The notes beneath the pieces are model-generated. The model searched no databases, was not told the origin of the DNA, and saw nothing but the letters and a program-made list of their open reading frames with translations. The position numbers and the translations under genes are program-made. From positions 1-21,323 of the forward strand of contig CALQZN010000008.1 in the NCBI GenBank assembly GCA_943349675.1: a stretch of DNA of 21,323 nt, read 5' to 3'. Position 1 is the stretch's first letter, and each line of letters begins with the position of its first letter. This document shows positions 1 through 6,437 of the stretch, in pieces. Origin of the DNA: Candidatus Nomurabacteria bacterium (GTDB lineage Bacteria > Patescibacteriota > Minisyncoccia > Phycocordibacterales > SBAW01).

Positions 1-1
1 C

Positions 2-802
2 CAGTACCAAAAAATACAAGACGTCTACGTCGACCAAGATATCCTCGACCGTATTATGGGTCTGTATGACGTGCATATTGCAAGCGCGACGGCGACGTCG
101 GGAATGGAGGCACACATAGATGGTGTTGAGCATGAGGCCGCAGAAGGGCTAAAGAATCTTCTGCTGACGCGTATTCAAGGGGGAAGTGTCGTGGGGACTC
201 CCCAATCAGCAGGGGGAGCGCCAGCAGCAGCTATGGGGCCCGTGCACTTGGCTGAAGAAGTCTCTAGTAAGGCGTATCCTATAGCAGGCACATGGCTTGT
301 CCAGCAGGCGGTGACCTCTCTTATAATGGGGCTCGTATGGGCTGGCCTTGTTACGTATATAGCGTTTCCACGCCGAAACTCCAGTGTCTCTTTGTTGGAC
401 ATGGTCGGGCTTGGTGGTAGTAGAATATGGTTCCTTATTGTAGGCGTTTTCTGCGTTGCGTCTATACTTCAGTTTGTTTACTTTCTTATTTGGCGCCGTA
501 CGTATTCGTTCGAGTTTTTGCTGGAGTATATTGTTATGCGATCGGGTGTTATCGCGCGAAGCGAAGTGCACCTTCCATACCGTACTGTCCAAGATGTAGT
601 GGTTAAGCAAGGTATTATAGAGCGTCTACTTGGCCTTGCGACGGTAAATATCCAAAATGCTGCAGCAGCGCAGATGGTCGGTAAAACTCTTGTACAGAGT
701 GGTATCAATGTGCCAGGGCAGCCGCTTGATCAAGCAAACAAACTCAGTGACATAGTCAAAAATATCACTTTGACTAAAAATCCAACACAAACAGGACTCT
801 AA
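2..802 (+). CDS. Tandem bPH2-domain (YdbS/YdbT-like) membrane protein, 5' end outside the window
   Basis: The frame is open to the left edge, so the N-terminus is missing. A first ATG at 56 lies inside a conserved motif and is not the start. Two copies of the bacterial PH (bPH2) signature are visible. The first is KIQDVYVDQDILDRIMGLYDV near bases 14-70. The second is TVQDVVVKQGIIERLLGLATV near bases 587-650. Between them are an Ala/Gly/Pro-rich linker and two hydrophobic helices (about bases 308-370 and 425-493), then a tyrosine/phenylalanine-rich stretch that begins the second domain. This repeat layout is that of the YdbS/YdbT family of membrane proteins, whose molecular role is poorly defined. 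The stop is 11 nt before the Nudix gene, so the two are probably co-transcribed. The fold assignment is firm; the function is unknown. Confidence 0.8.
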   Translation, partial: QYQKIQDVYVDQDILDRIMGLYDVHIASATATSGMEAHIDGVEHEAAEGLKNLLLTRIQGGSVVGTPQSAGGAPAAAMGPVHLAEEVSSKAYPIAGTWLVQQAVTSLIMGLVWAGLVTYIAFPRRNSSVSLLDMVGLGGSRIWFLIVGVFCVASILQFVYFLIWRRTYSFEFLLEYIVMRSGVIARSEVHLPYRTVQDVVVKQGIIERLLGLATVNIQNAAAAQMVGKTLVQSGINVPGQPLDQANKLSDIVKNITLTKNPTQTGL

Positions 803-813
803 ATTACACAAAT

Positions 814-1227
814 ATGGCCCAAGAAATACCAGAACAATTGTTTGTGGGGCAAGTGGCCCAAAAAGCCCTGATCGAACAGGACGGAAAAGTACTTATATCG
901 CTTGATACGAATGTAGAGAATTGGGATTTGCCTGGTGGGCGCATCCATAAGGGAGAAGATCCAAAGGAAGCACTTGCGCGAGAAGTAAAAGAAGAAATCG
1001 GTGTCGACATTATTGTCGGCGATCCTTTTTATACCGACTTTGCTGGGCTCAATCGATTTTTGGTCGTGTATCATGCTACCCTTGCCAACCCTACACAACC
1101 ATTTACTTTGGCTGCAGACGAAATAAAAGAAGTGCGATGGATACGTAAAAACGAATTGGAAACAGTCCCTATGTGGGATGCCTATAAACGAACGCTTGAG
1201 TTTTTCTTTAAAATAAGCGACAAATAG
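814..1227 (+). CDS. Nudix hydrolase
   Basis: This 137-aa protein carries a complete Nudix box at residues 42-64. G42, E48, R56, E57, E60, E61 and G63 all sit at the spacing of the GX5EX7REUXEEXGU consensus. The acidic residues bind the divalent metal that drives hydrolysis of a nucleoside diphosphate linked to another group. The rest has the usual small alpha/beta Nudix size, with a WDLPGG entry into the box and an EIKEVRWI strand near the C-terminus. The substrate cannot be read from the sequence; nucleotide-pool cleaning or nucleotide-sugar hydrolysis are both possible. The gene starts 11 nt after the bPH2 gene and ends 6 nt before tRNA-Leu, so the tRNA may be read through from it. No Shine-Dalgarno is evident. 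Confidence 0.93.
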   Translation: MAQEIPEQLFVGQVAQKALIEQDGKVLISLDTNVENWDLPGGRIHKGEDPKEALAREVKEEIGVDIIVGDPFYTDFAGLNRFLVVYHATLANPTQPFTLAADEIKEVRWIRKNELETVPMWDAYKRTLEFFFKISDK

Positions 1228-1233
1228 GTCCAC

Positions 1234-1315
1234 GGGCATGTGGCGGAACTGGTATACGCGTACGTCTCAGAAGCGTATGGAGCAATCCTTGGGAGTTCGA
1301 GTCTCCCCATGCCCA
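1234..1315 (+). tRNA. tRNA-Leu (anticodon CAG)
   Basis: A full type II tRNA cloverleaf can be drawn. The acceptor stem is GGGCATG (1234-1240) with CATGCCC (1308-1314), and the discriminator A is 1315. The D stem is GCG (1243-1245) with CGC (1257-1259), enclosing a GG-containing loop. The anticodon stem is TACGT (1261-1265) with GCGTA (1273-1277). The anticodon loop CTCAGAA reads CAG at 1268-1270, which decodes CUG. The long variable arm is 1278-1290, with a GGA/TCC stem. The T arm is GGGAG-TTCGAGT-CTCCC (1291-1307). CCA is not encoded. The long variable arm and the anticodon together fix leucine. The last 18 bases are repeated at 1411-1428. Confidence 0.96.
1298..1315 (+). repeat. Direct repeat copy 1: tRNA-Leu 3' end (T-loop plus 3' acceptor strand)
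   Basis: The 18 bases CGAGTCTCCCCATGCCCA form the end of tRNA-Leu from the T-loop to the discriminator base. The identical string recurs at 1411-1428. A perfect copy of a tRNA 3' end beside the gene is the geometry produced by site-specific integration into tRNAs or by partial tRNA duplication. Confidence 0.9.
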
Positions 1316-1337
1316 CAAGTTGCGAAGCAAGTTGTGG
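1313..1337 (+). other. Hairpin at the tRNA 3' end with a GCGAAGC cap
   Basis: The arms CCACAAGTTGC (1313-1323) and GCAAGTTGTGG (1327-1337) pair over 11 positions with one central G-G mismatch, closing on a GAA loop. GCGAAGC is a known unusually stable mini-hairpin motif. The structure shares its first three bases with the tRNA 3' end. It could affect tRNA 3' processing or mark the edge of the downstream element. It has no T-run, so it is not an intrinsic terminator. Confidence 0.55.
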
Positions 1338-1410
1338 AGACGAGAAGGCCGGAGGTGCGTCGGCGCCGAGGCGGGGTCGCGCAAATTTCTAGCAAGAAAT
1401 TATGTGTGAC
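1316..1410 (+). other. Structured GC-rich spacer between tRNA 3'-end repeats; possible ncRNA or mini-element
   Basis: No credible protein is encoded here. Three further pairings are visible. GGTGC (1354-1358) pairs with GCGCC (1363-1367) around a GTCG loop. A long hairpin has left arm 1375-1390, right arm 1395-1411 and an AGCA loop; it contains two G-T wobbles and one bulged A at 1402. GGAGAC (1336-1341) can pair with GTCTCC at 1414-1419, closing the whole element, or with the same bases in the tRNA T arm at 1301-1306. The pairings are directly visible. Whether the element is transcribed as a stable RNA, or is an integration remnant, is inference. Confidence 0.4.
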
Positions 1411-1428
1411 CGAGTCTCCCCATGCCCA
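1411..1428 (+). repeat. Direct repeat copy 2 of the tRNA-Leu 3' end
   Basis: This is a perfect 18-base copy of 1298-1315, starting 113 bases after the first. The bases before it (GTGAC) do not pair with CTCCC, so the T stem cannot form and this is not a second tRNA. A weak ATAG/CTAT hairpin followed by CTTTTTT (about 1434-1453) lies just downstream and may act as a poor terminator. Confidence 0.9.
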
Positions 1429-1489
1429 ACCAATAGAATAGGCTATCTTTTTTGGACTGTCAGATCTATAGTGCTTGTGGAGGTTGAAG

Positions 1490-1729
1490 ATGTTTACTTT
1501 AGCTGCGCGTGTAAAAAGACACTTTCCAAAACGGGTAAGATGGGCGTTTCCTAACTCCAGCTACGACGGTGATTATTTTTACATTGACTTATCTGTATTT
1601 AACCAGAGCCTTCCTTATAGCAGAGTTAGAAAGGCTCGGTGTACGTTGTCTGGTACTAATGTAAGAATAATTGCATGTATGAATAAGAACGGTAAATGTG
1701 TTGGACTTAATATATTTACTACAGAATAA
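1490..1729 (+). CDS. Small hypothetical protein (79 aa)
   Basis: I do not recognise this protein. The start at ATG 1490 is preferred because GGAGG at 1479-1483 lies 6 nt upstream, a textbook Shine-Dalgarno and the strongest I noticed in the window; an upstream TTG at 1475 is less likely. The protein starts basic (FTLAARVKRHFPKRVRW). It continues with aromatic and acidic residues (SYDGDYFYIDLSVF), contains three cysteines, and has no signal peptide or membrane helix. Codon choice is more AT-rich than in the neighbours (AGA, TTA, AAT and ATA are frequent), which fits foreign origin. An intrinsic terminator follows 10 nt after the stop. It lies between the tRNA-Leu element and alr. Confidence 0.5.
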   Translation: MFTLAARVKRHFPKRVRWAFPNSSYDGDYFYIDLSVFNQSLPYSRVRKARCTLSGTNVRIIACMNKNGKCVGLNIFTTE

Positions 1730-1739
1730 GCCTCATTCG

Positions 1740-1765
1740 CCGCCCTTCCTGGGCGGTTTCTTTTT
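1740..1765 (+). terminator. Rho-independent terminator
   Basis: CCGCCC (1740-1745) and GGGCGG (1751-1756) form a perfect 6-bp GC stem around a TTCCT loop. TTTCTTTTT follows directly. It ends the small-ORF/tRNA transcript and insulates the alr operon, whose start is only 18 nt downstream. It is the clearest intrinsic terminator I found in the window. Confidence 0.88.
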
Positions 1766-1770
1766 GGGGT

Positions 1771-1778
1771 AGTATAGA
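1771..1778 (+). promoter_or_regulatory. Possible -10 region for the alr-murD-murC-rsmI operon
   Basis: AGTATAGA lies between the terminator T-run and the alr ATG at 1783. Only 18 nt separate terminator and start, so any promoter for the operon in this gap must be almost on the start codon and would give a leaderless or near-leaderless mRNA. The match to a -10 box is imperfect and no -35 box is visible. Confidence 0.35.
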
Positions 1779-1782
1779 CACT

Positions 1783-2913
1783 ATGTCCCTATTTTTTACC
1801 TGGCTTCGGCGCTTCCGCCGCTCAAATACACCAACACTTATAGAAGTGCGGGTGTCAAAAGATGCGCTTTTAAATAATTACCACGCGTTTAAAAATGCTT
1901 ACAGGTTACTGGTTGTCCCGGTTCTTAAAAGCAATGCCTATGGCCACGGACTTATAGAGGTGGCAAACATTTTGGAGCCAGAGCGTCCGCCTTTTTTTGT
2001 TGTTGACTCGCAGTATGAGGCCGCGGTGTTGCGCTCTCGCAGAATCAAAACACCACTTCTAATTGTTGGCTACGTCTCGCCAGACATTATTGCCGCTAAC
2101 CAACTCAAAGATGTCGCCTTTACTGTTACAAGTTTGGAAATGTTGCGGCTGCTGTGTGAGAAAAAAGTTGCAGCGCGCGTGCACATAAAAATAGACACGG
2201 GTATGCGCCGGCAAGGGTTGTTGCCAGAGGAGATGGATGAAGCAGTTGCGCTACTTACACAAAATAATCTCATTGTGGAAGGAGTATGTTCGCATTTTGC
2301 AGATGCTGACGGCCCTGATGCTGTATTTACCAACACACAAATTGAGTGTTGGAACAAAGTCGTGCCTGTATGGAAGGCTGCATTTCCAAACTTACGTTGG
2401 TGGCATATTGGCGCAACTGCGGGGGCTGCGTATACAAAAAATATTGACGCAAACCTCGTACGTCTAGGTACGGGTTTGTACGGGTTCCCTCGGCACGCTT
2501 CGCAAACATTTACGCTAACCCCCGCACTGTCTTTGTGGAGTACGCTCACAGGCAGCAAACTGCTACGCCAAGGTGAGCGTGTTGGATACAACGGTACATT
2601 CGCAGCCCAGCGCGACATGCAGGTGGCAACAGTTGCGCTTGGATACTACGAGGGGGTGGACCGCCGGCTTAGCAATAAAGGTTGTATGCAGGTCGATGGA
2701 GTCGTGTGCCCAATTGTGGGGCGGGTGAGTATGAACATCACAACTATTGATGTATCTGCACGTCCCAATGTTGCCCTGGGTGCACGCGTCCTGGTATTTA
2801 GTGCAAACTCCGCAGATGCAAACTCTCTCCAGAGCCTGGCAGTAATGTGCGACACAACACCTTTGGAGCTTTTAGTGGGTATTCCACAACACCTACGCCG
2901 GGTGGTAGTGTAG
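1783..2913 (+). CDS. alr: Alanine racemase
   Basis: This PLP-dependent enzyme interconverts L- and D-alanine to supply D-Ala for peptidoglycan. The 376-aa length is normal. VLKSNAYGHG carries the PLP-binding lysine K49. HIKIDTGMRRQG (134-145) and the RLGTGLYG segment (227-234) are phosphate-side family motifs. ERVGYNGTF contains the second catalytic base, Y269. GRVSMNITTID (313-323) is the C-terminal domain signature. The protein begins with a short basic leader (MSLFFTWLRRFRR) before the conserved barrel, possibly an N-terminal extension. It is first in an operon with murD, 5 nt downstream, and then murC. Confidence 0.96.
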   Translation: MSLFFTWLRRFRRSNTPTLIEVRVSKDALLNNYHAFKNAYRLLVVPVLKSNAYGHGLIEVANILEPERPPFFVVDSQYEAAVLRSRRIKTPLLIVGYVSPDIIAANQLKDVAFTVTSLEMLRLLCEKKVAARVHIKIDTGMRRQGLLPEEMDEAVALLTQNNLIVEGVCSHFADADGPDAVFTNTQIECWNKVVPVWKAAFPNLRWWHIGATAGAAYTKNIDANLVRLGTGLYGFPRHASQTFTLTPALSLWSTLTGSKLLRQGERVGYNGTFAAQRDMQVATVALGYYEGVDRRLSNKGCMQVDGVVCPIVGRVSMNITTIDVSARPNVALGARVLVFSANSADANSLQSLAVMCDTTPLELLVGIPQHLRRVVV

Positions 2914-2918
2914 GGTGT

Positions 2919-4259
2919 ATGGACTACAAGGGCTATTTTACGGGCAAGCGCATTACCTTGATGGGGCTGGGGCTTCTTGGCCGCGGGGTGGGGGATGCGC
3001 GATTTTTGGCCCAGTGTGGGGCCGAACTTATGGTTACTGACCTTAAAACTAAAGATCAGTTGGCAGAGTCGCTTGGGCAACTTAAAGAATTTCCAAACAT
3101 TACGTACCGCTTGGGCGAGCATGTGCTCGAAGATTTCCAAAACCGCGACCTGGTGCTTAAAGCAGCAGGCGTGCCTCTTAACTCGCCATATATTGCAGAG
3201 GCAAAAAAGAATCAGATACCCGTGCGCATGAGTGCCGACTTGTTTGTAGAACTCTCAGGTGTGCCAGTGGCCGCTGTTACGGGCACGCGTGGCAAGTCCA
3301 CGGTGACGCATATGGTTGCACATATTTTAAAAACTGCGGGCAAAGAAGTGTTGCTGGGAGGCAATGTGCGGGGTGTCTCAACGCTTGCCTTGTTGCCGCA
3401 GGCAACCTCCAGCTCTATTGCAGTGCTTGAGTTGGACTCGTGGCAGCTGCAGGGGTTTGGCGATGCGCACATTGGCCCTCATGTTGGTGTATTTACCACG
3501 TTTTATCCTGACCATATGAACTATTACGTTGGCAGTATGGAGCAGTACTTTACTGACAAAGCAAACATTTTTCTGAATCAAACAGAAAGCGATACTCTTA
3601 TTTTGGGCGAGCAGGTATCGCCGTTTGTAAAAGAGTTTGGCTACCAGAATAAAATAAAAGCGCATACAGAAGTAGTGGGGGCAAAAGATCTTCTAAAAAC
3701 AACCATACTCAAAATCCCAGGCGAGCATAATCGCTACAATGCGGCGCTAGCTGCGGCAGCGGCGCGGGCATTGGGTGTAGATGATGAAATAATCAAAACA
3801 GCGCTAGAGTCATTTGAGGGGGTGGAAGGGCGCCTCCAGTTTTTGAAAGAAGTTCGAGGAGTAAAAATCTACAACGACAACAATGCCACCACGCCTGACG
3901 CCACTGTTGCGGCACTTCGTGCATTTGGAGACAGTAAAAATATTGTTTTAATTACTGGCGGCTCAGATAAGGGGCTAGATATGCAACCTTTGGTCGACGA
4001 AATTCATACACGTTGCAAAAAAGTCTTTCTGCTTGACGGCGCAGGGACACAGCGTATTAAAGACCAGGTTAAAAGTGACTTGACCCTATTGTCCGGGCAA
4101 GTATATCAAGGTGTCCCTGAGGTGGTGCAAGCGGCATTTGCCGCATGCGTGCCGGGTGATATCCTTATTTTTTCTCCAGCCTTCGCCTCGTTTGGTATGT
4201 TTAAAAACGAGTATGACCGGGGCGACCAGTTTATAGCGGTGGTGGCTGCTTTAGCATAA
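2919..4259 (+). CDS. murD: UDP-N-acetylmuramoyl-L-alanine--D-glutamate ligase
   Basis: This enzyme adds D-Glu to UDP-MurNAc-L-Ala in the cytoplasm, using ATP. The 446-aa protein shows the Mur-ligase order. A Rossmann-like N-domain has GLGLLGRG (16-23). The ATP P-loop TGTRGKST is at 121-128. LELDSWQLQ (170-178) carries the metal/ATP acidic residue and is typical of MurD. The lysine expected to be carbamylated is K214 in YFTDKANIF. PGEHNRYNAALAA (267-279), NDNNATTPDA (319-328) and GGSDKGLDM (347-355) are C-domain motifs. The family more often has NDSKATN where this protein has NDNNATT. The frame is open further upstream, but ATG 2919 is chosen because it lies 5 nt after the alr stop and directly precedes the conserved domain. 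Confidence 0.95.
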   Translation: MDYKGYFTGKRITLMGLGLLGRGVGDARFLAQCGAELMVTDLKTKDQLAESLGQLKEFPNITYRLGEHVLEDFQNRDLVLKAAGVPLNSPYIAEAKKNQIPVRMSADLFVELSGVPVAAVTGTRGKSTVTHMVAHILKTAGKEVLLGGNVRGVSTLALLPQATSSSIAVLELDSWQLQGFGDAHIGPHVGVFTTFYPDHMNYYVGSMEQYFTDKANIFLNQTESDTLILGEQVSPFVKEFGYQNKIKAHTEVVGAKDLLKTTILKIPGEHNRYNAALAAAAARALGVDDEIIKTALESFEGVEGRLQFLKEVRGVKIYNDNNATTPDATVAALRAFGDSKNIVLITGGSDKGLDMQPLVDEIHTRCKKVFLLDGAGTQRIKDQVKSDLTLLSGQVYQGVPEVVQAAFAACVPGDILIFSPAFASFGMFKNEYDRGDQFIAVVAALA

Positions 4260-4268
4260 ACTAGCAGT

Positions 4269-5489
4269 ATGAAAGGGAAGAAAATACATATGGTCGGGAT
4301 TGGCGGCATTGGGATGTCGGCTTTGGCGCAGCTCTATGCCCACAAGGGCGCGCGGGTGACCGGCTCAGACCGCAGCGCGCAGCCAACGACACAGATGCTC
4401 GAGGAAAAGGGTATTGCTGTGGCTATTGGGAGTCATGCCGACATGGTGCCCGAAGATACCGATTTACTCGTCTATAGCGCGGCGGTACCCAGCGAAAATG
4501 CTGAGCGCATGCGTGCGCGCGAGTTGGGTATGCTCGAACTAAATTATCCCGAAGCTCTGGGACAGGCGACGGTAGGCAAGCGGCTCATCGCCGTGGTTGG
4601 CACGCATGGCAAGACAACGACGACCGCAATGATAGGAAAGATGCTGGAAGACGCGGGTAAAGACCCGACGGTTGTGGTGGGCAGTATTGTGCCGCAGTGG
4701 CAAACTAACTTTCGGCCCGGTGGCTCCGACTTGTTTGTTGTCGAGGCGTGTGAGTACCGCAAACATTTTTTAGCATTCCACCCGGAGGTTCTCGTTGTTA
4801 CAAATATTGAGTGGGATCATACCGATTTTTACAAAACTGAAGCAGAGTTTATTGCTGCGTTTGATGAGGTAAAAGCACAGGCAGGGCGCGTGATAGACGC
4901 ATCTGTGTATCAAGCTACTTCAGTGCCAGAGCTGCATCTGCCAGGCAGCTTCAATCAAGATAATGCCCGCGCAGCAAAAGCAGGGGTTATGGCACTGTGT
5001 CCGGACATAGATGAAGCAGTGCTCGACGAATCACTCAGAAACTTTAAAGGCACGTGGCGAAGGTTTGAGTATAAGGGTAAAACAGTGAGCGGCGCAGATC
5101 TGTACGACGACTATGCGCACCACCCAACATCGATAGTAAAAACAATTCAAGCGGCACGAGAGAAATTTCTTGGCAAGCAAATAGTTGTGTTTTTCCATCC
5201 GCACCTCTATAGCCGCACTCGCGACTTGTTTGATGGATTTGTAGCTGCGCTTAAAACTGCAGACCAAGTGTACGTGTTGCCAGTATTTGCTGCGCGCGAG
5301 CCGCATGACGCATCAGTGTCCAATGAGGCGCTTGCAGAAGCTATACGAAAAAATGGCGGTAAGGCAGAGGCTGTGGGCGGTATGGAAGAAGTGACAGAAA
5401 AAATAAAATCTTTTGGCGCCGAGACAGTCGTCTTTACTATGGGCGCGGGCGATGTGTACAAAGCAGGGGAGGCCTCGCTTGTAAAATAA
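4269..5489 (+). CDS. murC: UDP-N-acetylmuramate--L-alanine ligase
   Basis: This enzyme attaches the first amino acid, L-Ala, to UDP-MurNAc. HMVGIGGIGMSALA (7-20) is the UDP-binding glycine loop. GTHGKTTT (111-118) is the ATP P-loop. EACEYR (159-164), TNIEWDHTDFY (178-188), DDYAHHPT (280-287) and HPHLYSRT (310-317) are all diagnostic of MurC. At 406 aa it is noticeably shorter than the usual 450-490 aa, mostly by shorter loops and C-domain, as often seen in reduced genomes. It starts 9 nt after murD and ends 1 nt before rsmI. No Shine-Dalgarno precedes it, so translation probably depends on coupling to murD. Confidence 0.96.
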   Translation: MKGKKIHMVGIGGIGMSALAQLYAHKGARVTGSDRSAQPTTQMLEEKGIAVAIGSHADMVPEDTDLLVYSAAVPSENAERMRARELGMLELNYPEALGQATVGKRLIAVVGTHGKTTTTAMIGKMLEDAGKDPTVVVGSIVPQWQTNFRPGGSDLFVVEACEYRKHFLAFHPEVLVVTNIEWDHTDFYKTEAEFIAAFDEVKAQAGRVIDASVYQATSVPELHLPGSFNQDNARAAKAGVMALCPDIDEAVLDESLRNFKGTWRRFEYKGKTVSGADLYDDYAHHPTSIVKTIQAAREKFLGKQIVVFFHPHLYSRTRDLFDGFVAALKTADQVYVLPVFAAREPHDASVSNEALAEAIRKNGGKAEAVGGMEEVTEKIKSFGAETVVFTMGAGDVYKAGEASLVK

Positions 5490-5490
5490 T

Positions 5491-6174
5491 ATGTCAGCAA
5501 AACTTTCAGTCGTTGCAACACCAATAGGGAATCTCGAAGACATTACACTTCGGGCGCTACATGTGCTCAAGGAAGTGGATGTGATTGCGTGCGAAGATAC
5601 ACGCACATCAAAAAAACTACTCTCACGCTTTGATATTCATACACCGCTTACGTCGTTTCATGCTCACAGTGGCGAGAAGGGCTTTGCAAAAATCCTCTCG
5701 TTGTTGGAGGAGGGCAAACATGTAGCGCTCATATGTGATGCAGGCACACCTGGCGTATCGGACCCAGGGCTCGAACTTGTCTCTGTAGTGCGCGAAAAGT
5801 TGCCGAGCGCGGTGGTGGATGCTATACCTGGCCCTTCGGCCTTGGCTGCTGCACTTTCTATCGCGGGGCTCCGCGCTGCATCTTTTACGTTTTATGGATT
5901 TTTGCCGCTCAAAAAAGGTCGTGAGACTCTGTTTAAAGAAATAGCTAGCAGTGAGCGCGCGAGTATTTTTTACGAATCCCCGCACCGTATCCTTAAATGT
6001 CTGGAGTCGCTCAAAAAAGTGTTGGCGCCAGAGCGTCGGGTGGGGATTTTTCGTGAACTTACCAAAATGCACGAAGAGGCTATCGTTGGTGTGCCTGATG
6101 AGGTGTTGGTTAAACTTATGGCCGACCCAAACAAACAACGTGGCGAATTTGTGGTCATTGTAGAAGGTCTTTAG
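5491..6174 (+). CDS. rsmI: 16S rRNA (cytidine-2'-O)-methyltransferase RsmI
   Basis: This member of the tetrapyrrole-methylase fold 2'-O-methylates C1402 in the 16S rRNA decoding centre, using SAM. ATPIGNLEDIT (9-19), EDTRTS (35-40), DAGTPGVSDPG (83-93) and PGPSAL (113-118) are the family hallmarks, and FYESPHRI is also conserved. The protein has 227 aa against roughly 280 in model bacteria. It ends soon after GEFVVIVEG, so the C-terminal extension is absent while the catalytic fold is complete. The start overlaps a TAATATG junction with murC, which indicates translational coupling. Confidence 0.96.
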   Translation: MSAKLSVVATPIGNLEDITLRALHVLKEVDVIACEDTRTSKKLLSRFDIHTPLTSFHAHSGEKGFAKILSLLEEGKHVALICDAGTPGVSDPGLELVSVVREKLPSAVVDAIPGPSALAAALSIAGLRAASFTFYGFLPLKKGRETLFKEIASSERASIFYESPHRILKCLESLKKVLAPERRVGIFRELTKMHEEAIVGVPDEVLVKLMADPNKQRGEFVVIVEGL

Positions 6175-6188
6175 TAAATTATGTTCTT

Positions 6189-6197
6189 TGATATACT
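6189..6197 (+). promoter_or_regulatory. Extended -10 promoter, probable leaderless start for the 6204 gene
   Basis: TGATATACT is a TGn-extended -10 box (TATACT at 6192-6197). The ATG at 6204 begins exactly 6 nt after the hexamer, so transcription would start at or next to the start codon. No convincing -35 box is visible. The same spacing recurs at 7672-7687. Confidence 0.6.
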
Positions 6198-6203
6198 ACA
6201 ATC

Positions 6204-6437
6204 ATGTCAAAAGAAATGAGCGTTATTGTTTTGGGATTTTTAGTGGTGGTGATACCGCACTTGGGCGTGCCTGGTTCGTGGCACGCTATTTTGTTTGGGG
6301 TGTCAGGGCTTGCGATAGCTATTTTAGGTTTTTTGCTCCGTGGAGAAACTATTTCGCGAGGCATGAGGAAAACGGATAGCCCTTTTATAGAAAGTACTGG
6401 CCAGGCACACTATGACCAGCAAAATAGCCAAAAATAA
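6204..6437 (+). CDS. Small two-helix membrane protein (77 aa)
   Basis: I recognise no family. Residues about 5-25 (MSVIVLGFLVVVIPHLGVPG) and about 28-45 (AILFGVSGLAIAILGFLL) form two hydrophobic helices. They are followed by a polar tail of about 30 residues rich in Gln, Ser and charged residues. The start at ATG 6204 is supported by the TATACT box 6 nt upstream and by complete helices. The 3' end overlaps the glycoside hydrolase gene by 26 nt in another frame, so the two are likely translated from one mRNA, and the small protein may assist that membrane-anchored partner. The overlap and hydrophobicity are seen; the partnership is inference. Confidence 0.75.
   Translation: MSKEMSVIVLGFLVVVIPHLGVPGSWHAILFGVSGLAIAILGFLLRGETISRGMRKTDSPFIESTGQAHYDQQNSQK

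Noticed and set aside
1411..1428. A second tRNA gene ending at the repeat copy
   Set aside because: The preceding bases cannot form a T stem, and no matching acceptor, D or anticodon arms are present.
1238..1441. 67-aa plus-strand ORF starting [16 protein letters not shown]
   Set aside because: It is a translation of tRNA-Leu and the downstream structured spacer; such tRNA-derived ORFs are well-known artefacts.
2070..2618. 182-aa minus-strand ORF inside alr
   Set aside because: It is a shadow of the alanine racemase coding strand, with no conserved motif.
2847..2918. Upstream extension of murD into alr
   Set aside because: The extra residues lie within the alr coding end and precede no conserved element. 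ATG 2919 fits the domain start and operon spacing.
5623..6138. 171-aa minus-strand ORF inside rsmI
   Set aside because: It is opposite a gene with complete RsmI motifs, and its translation resembles no family.
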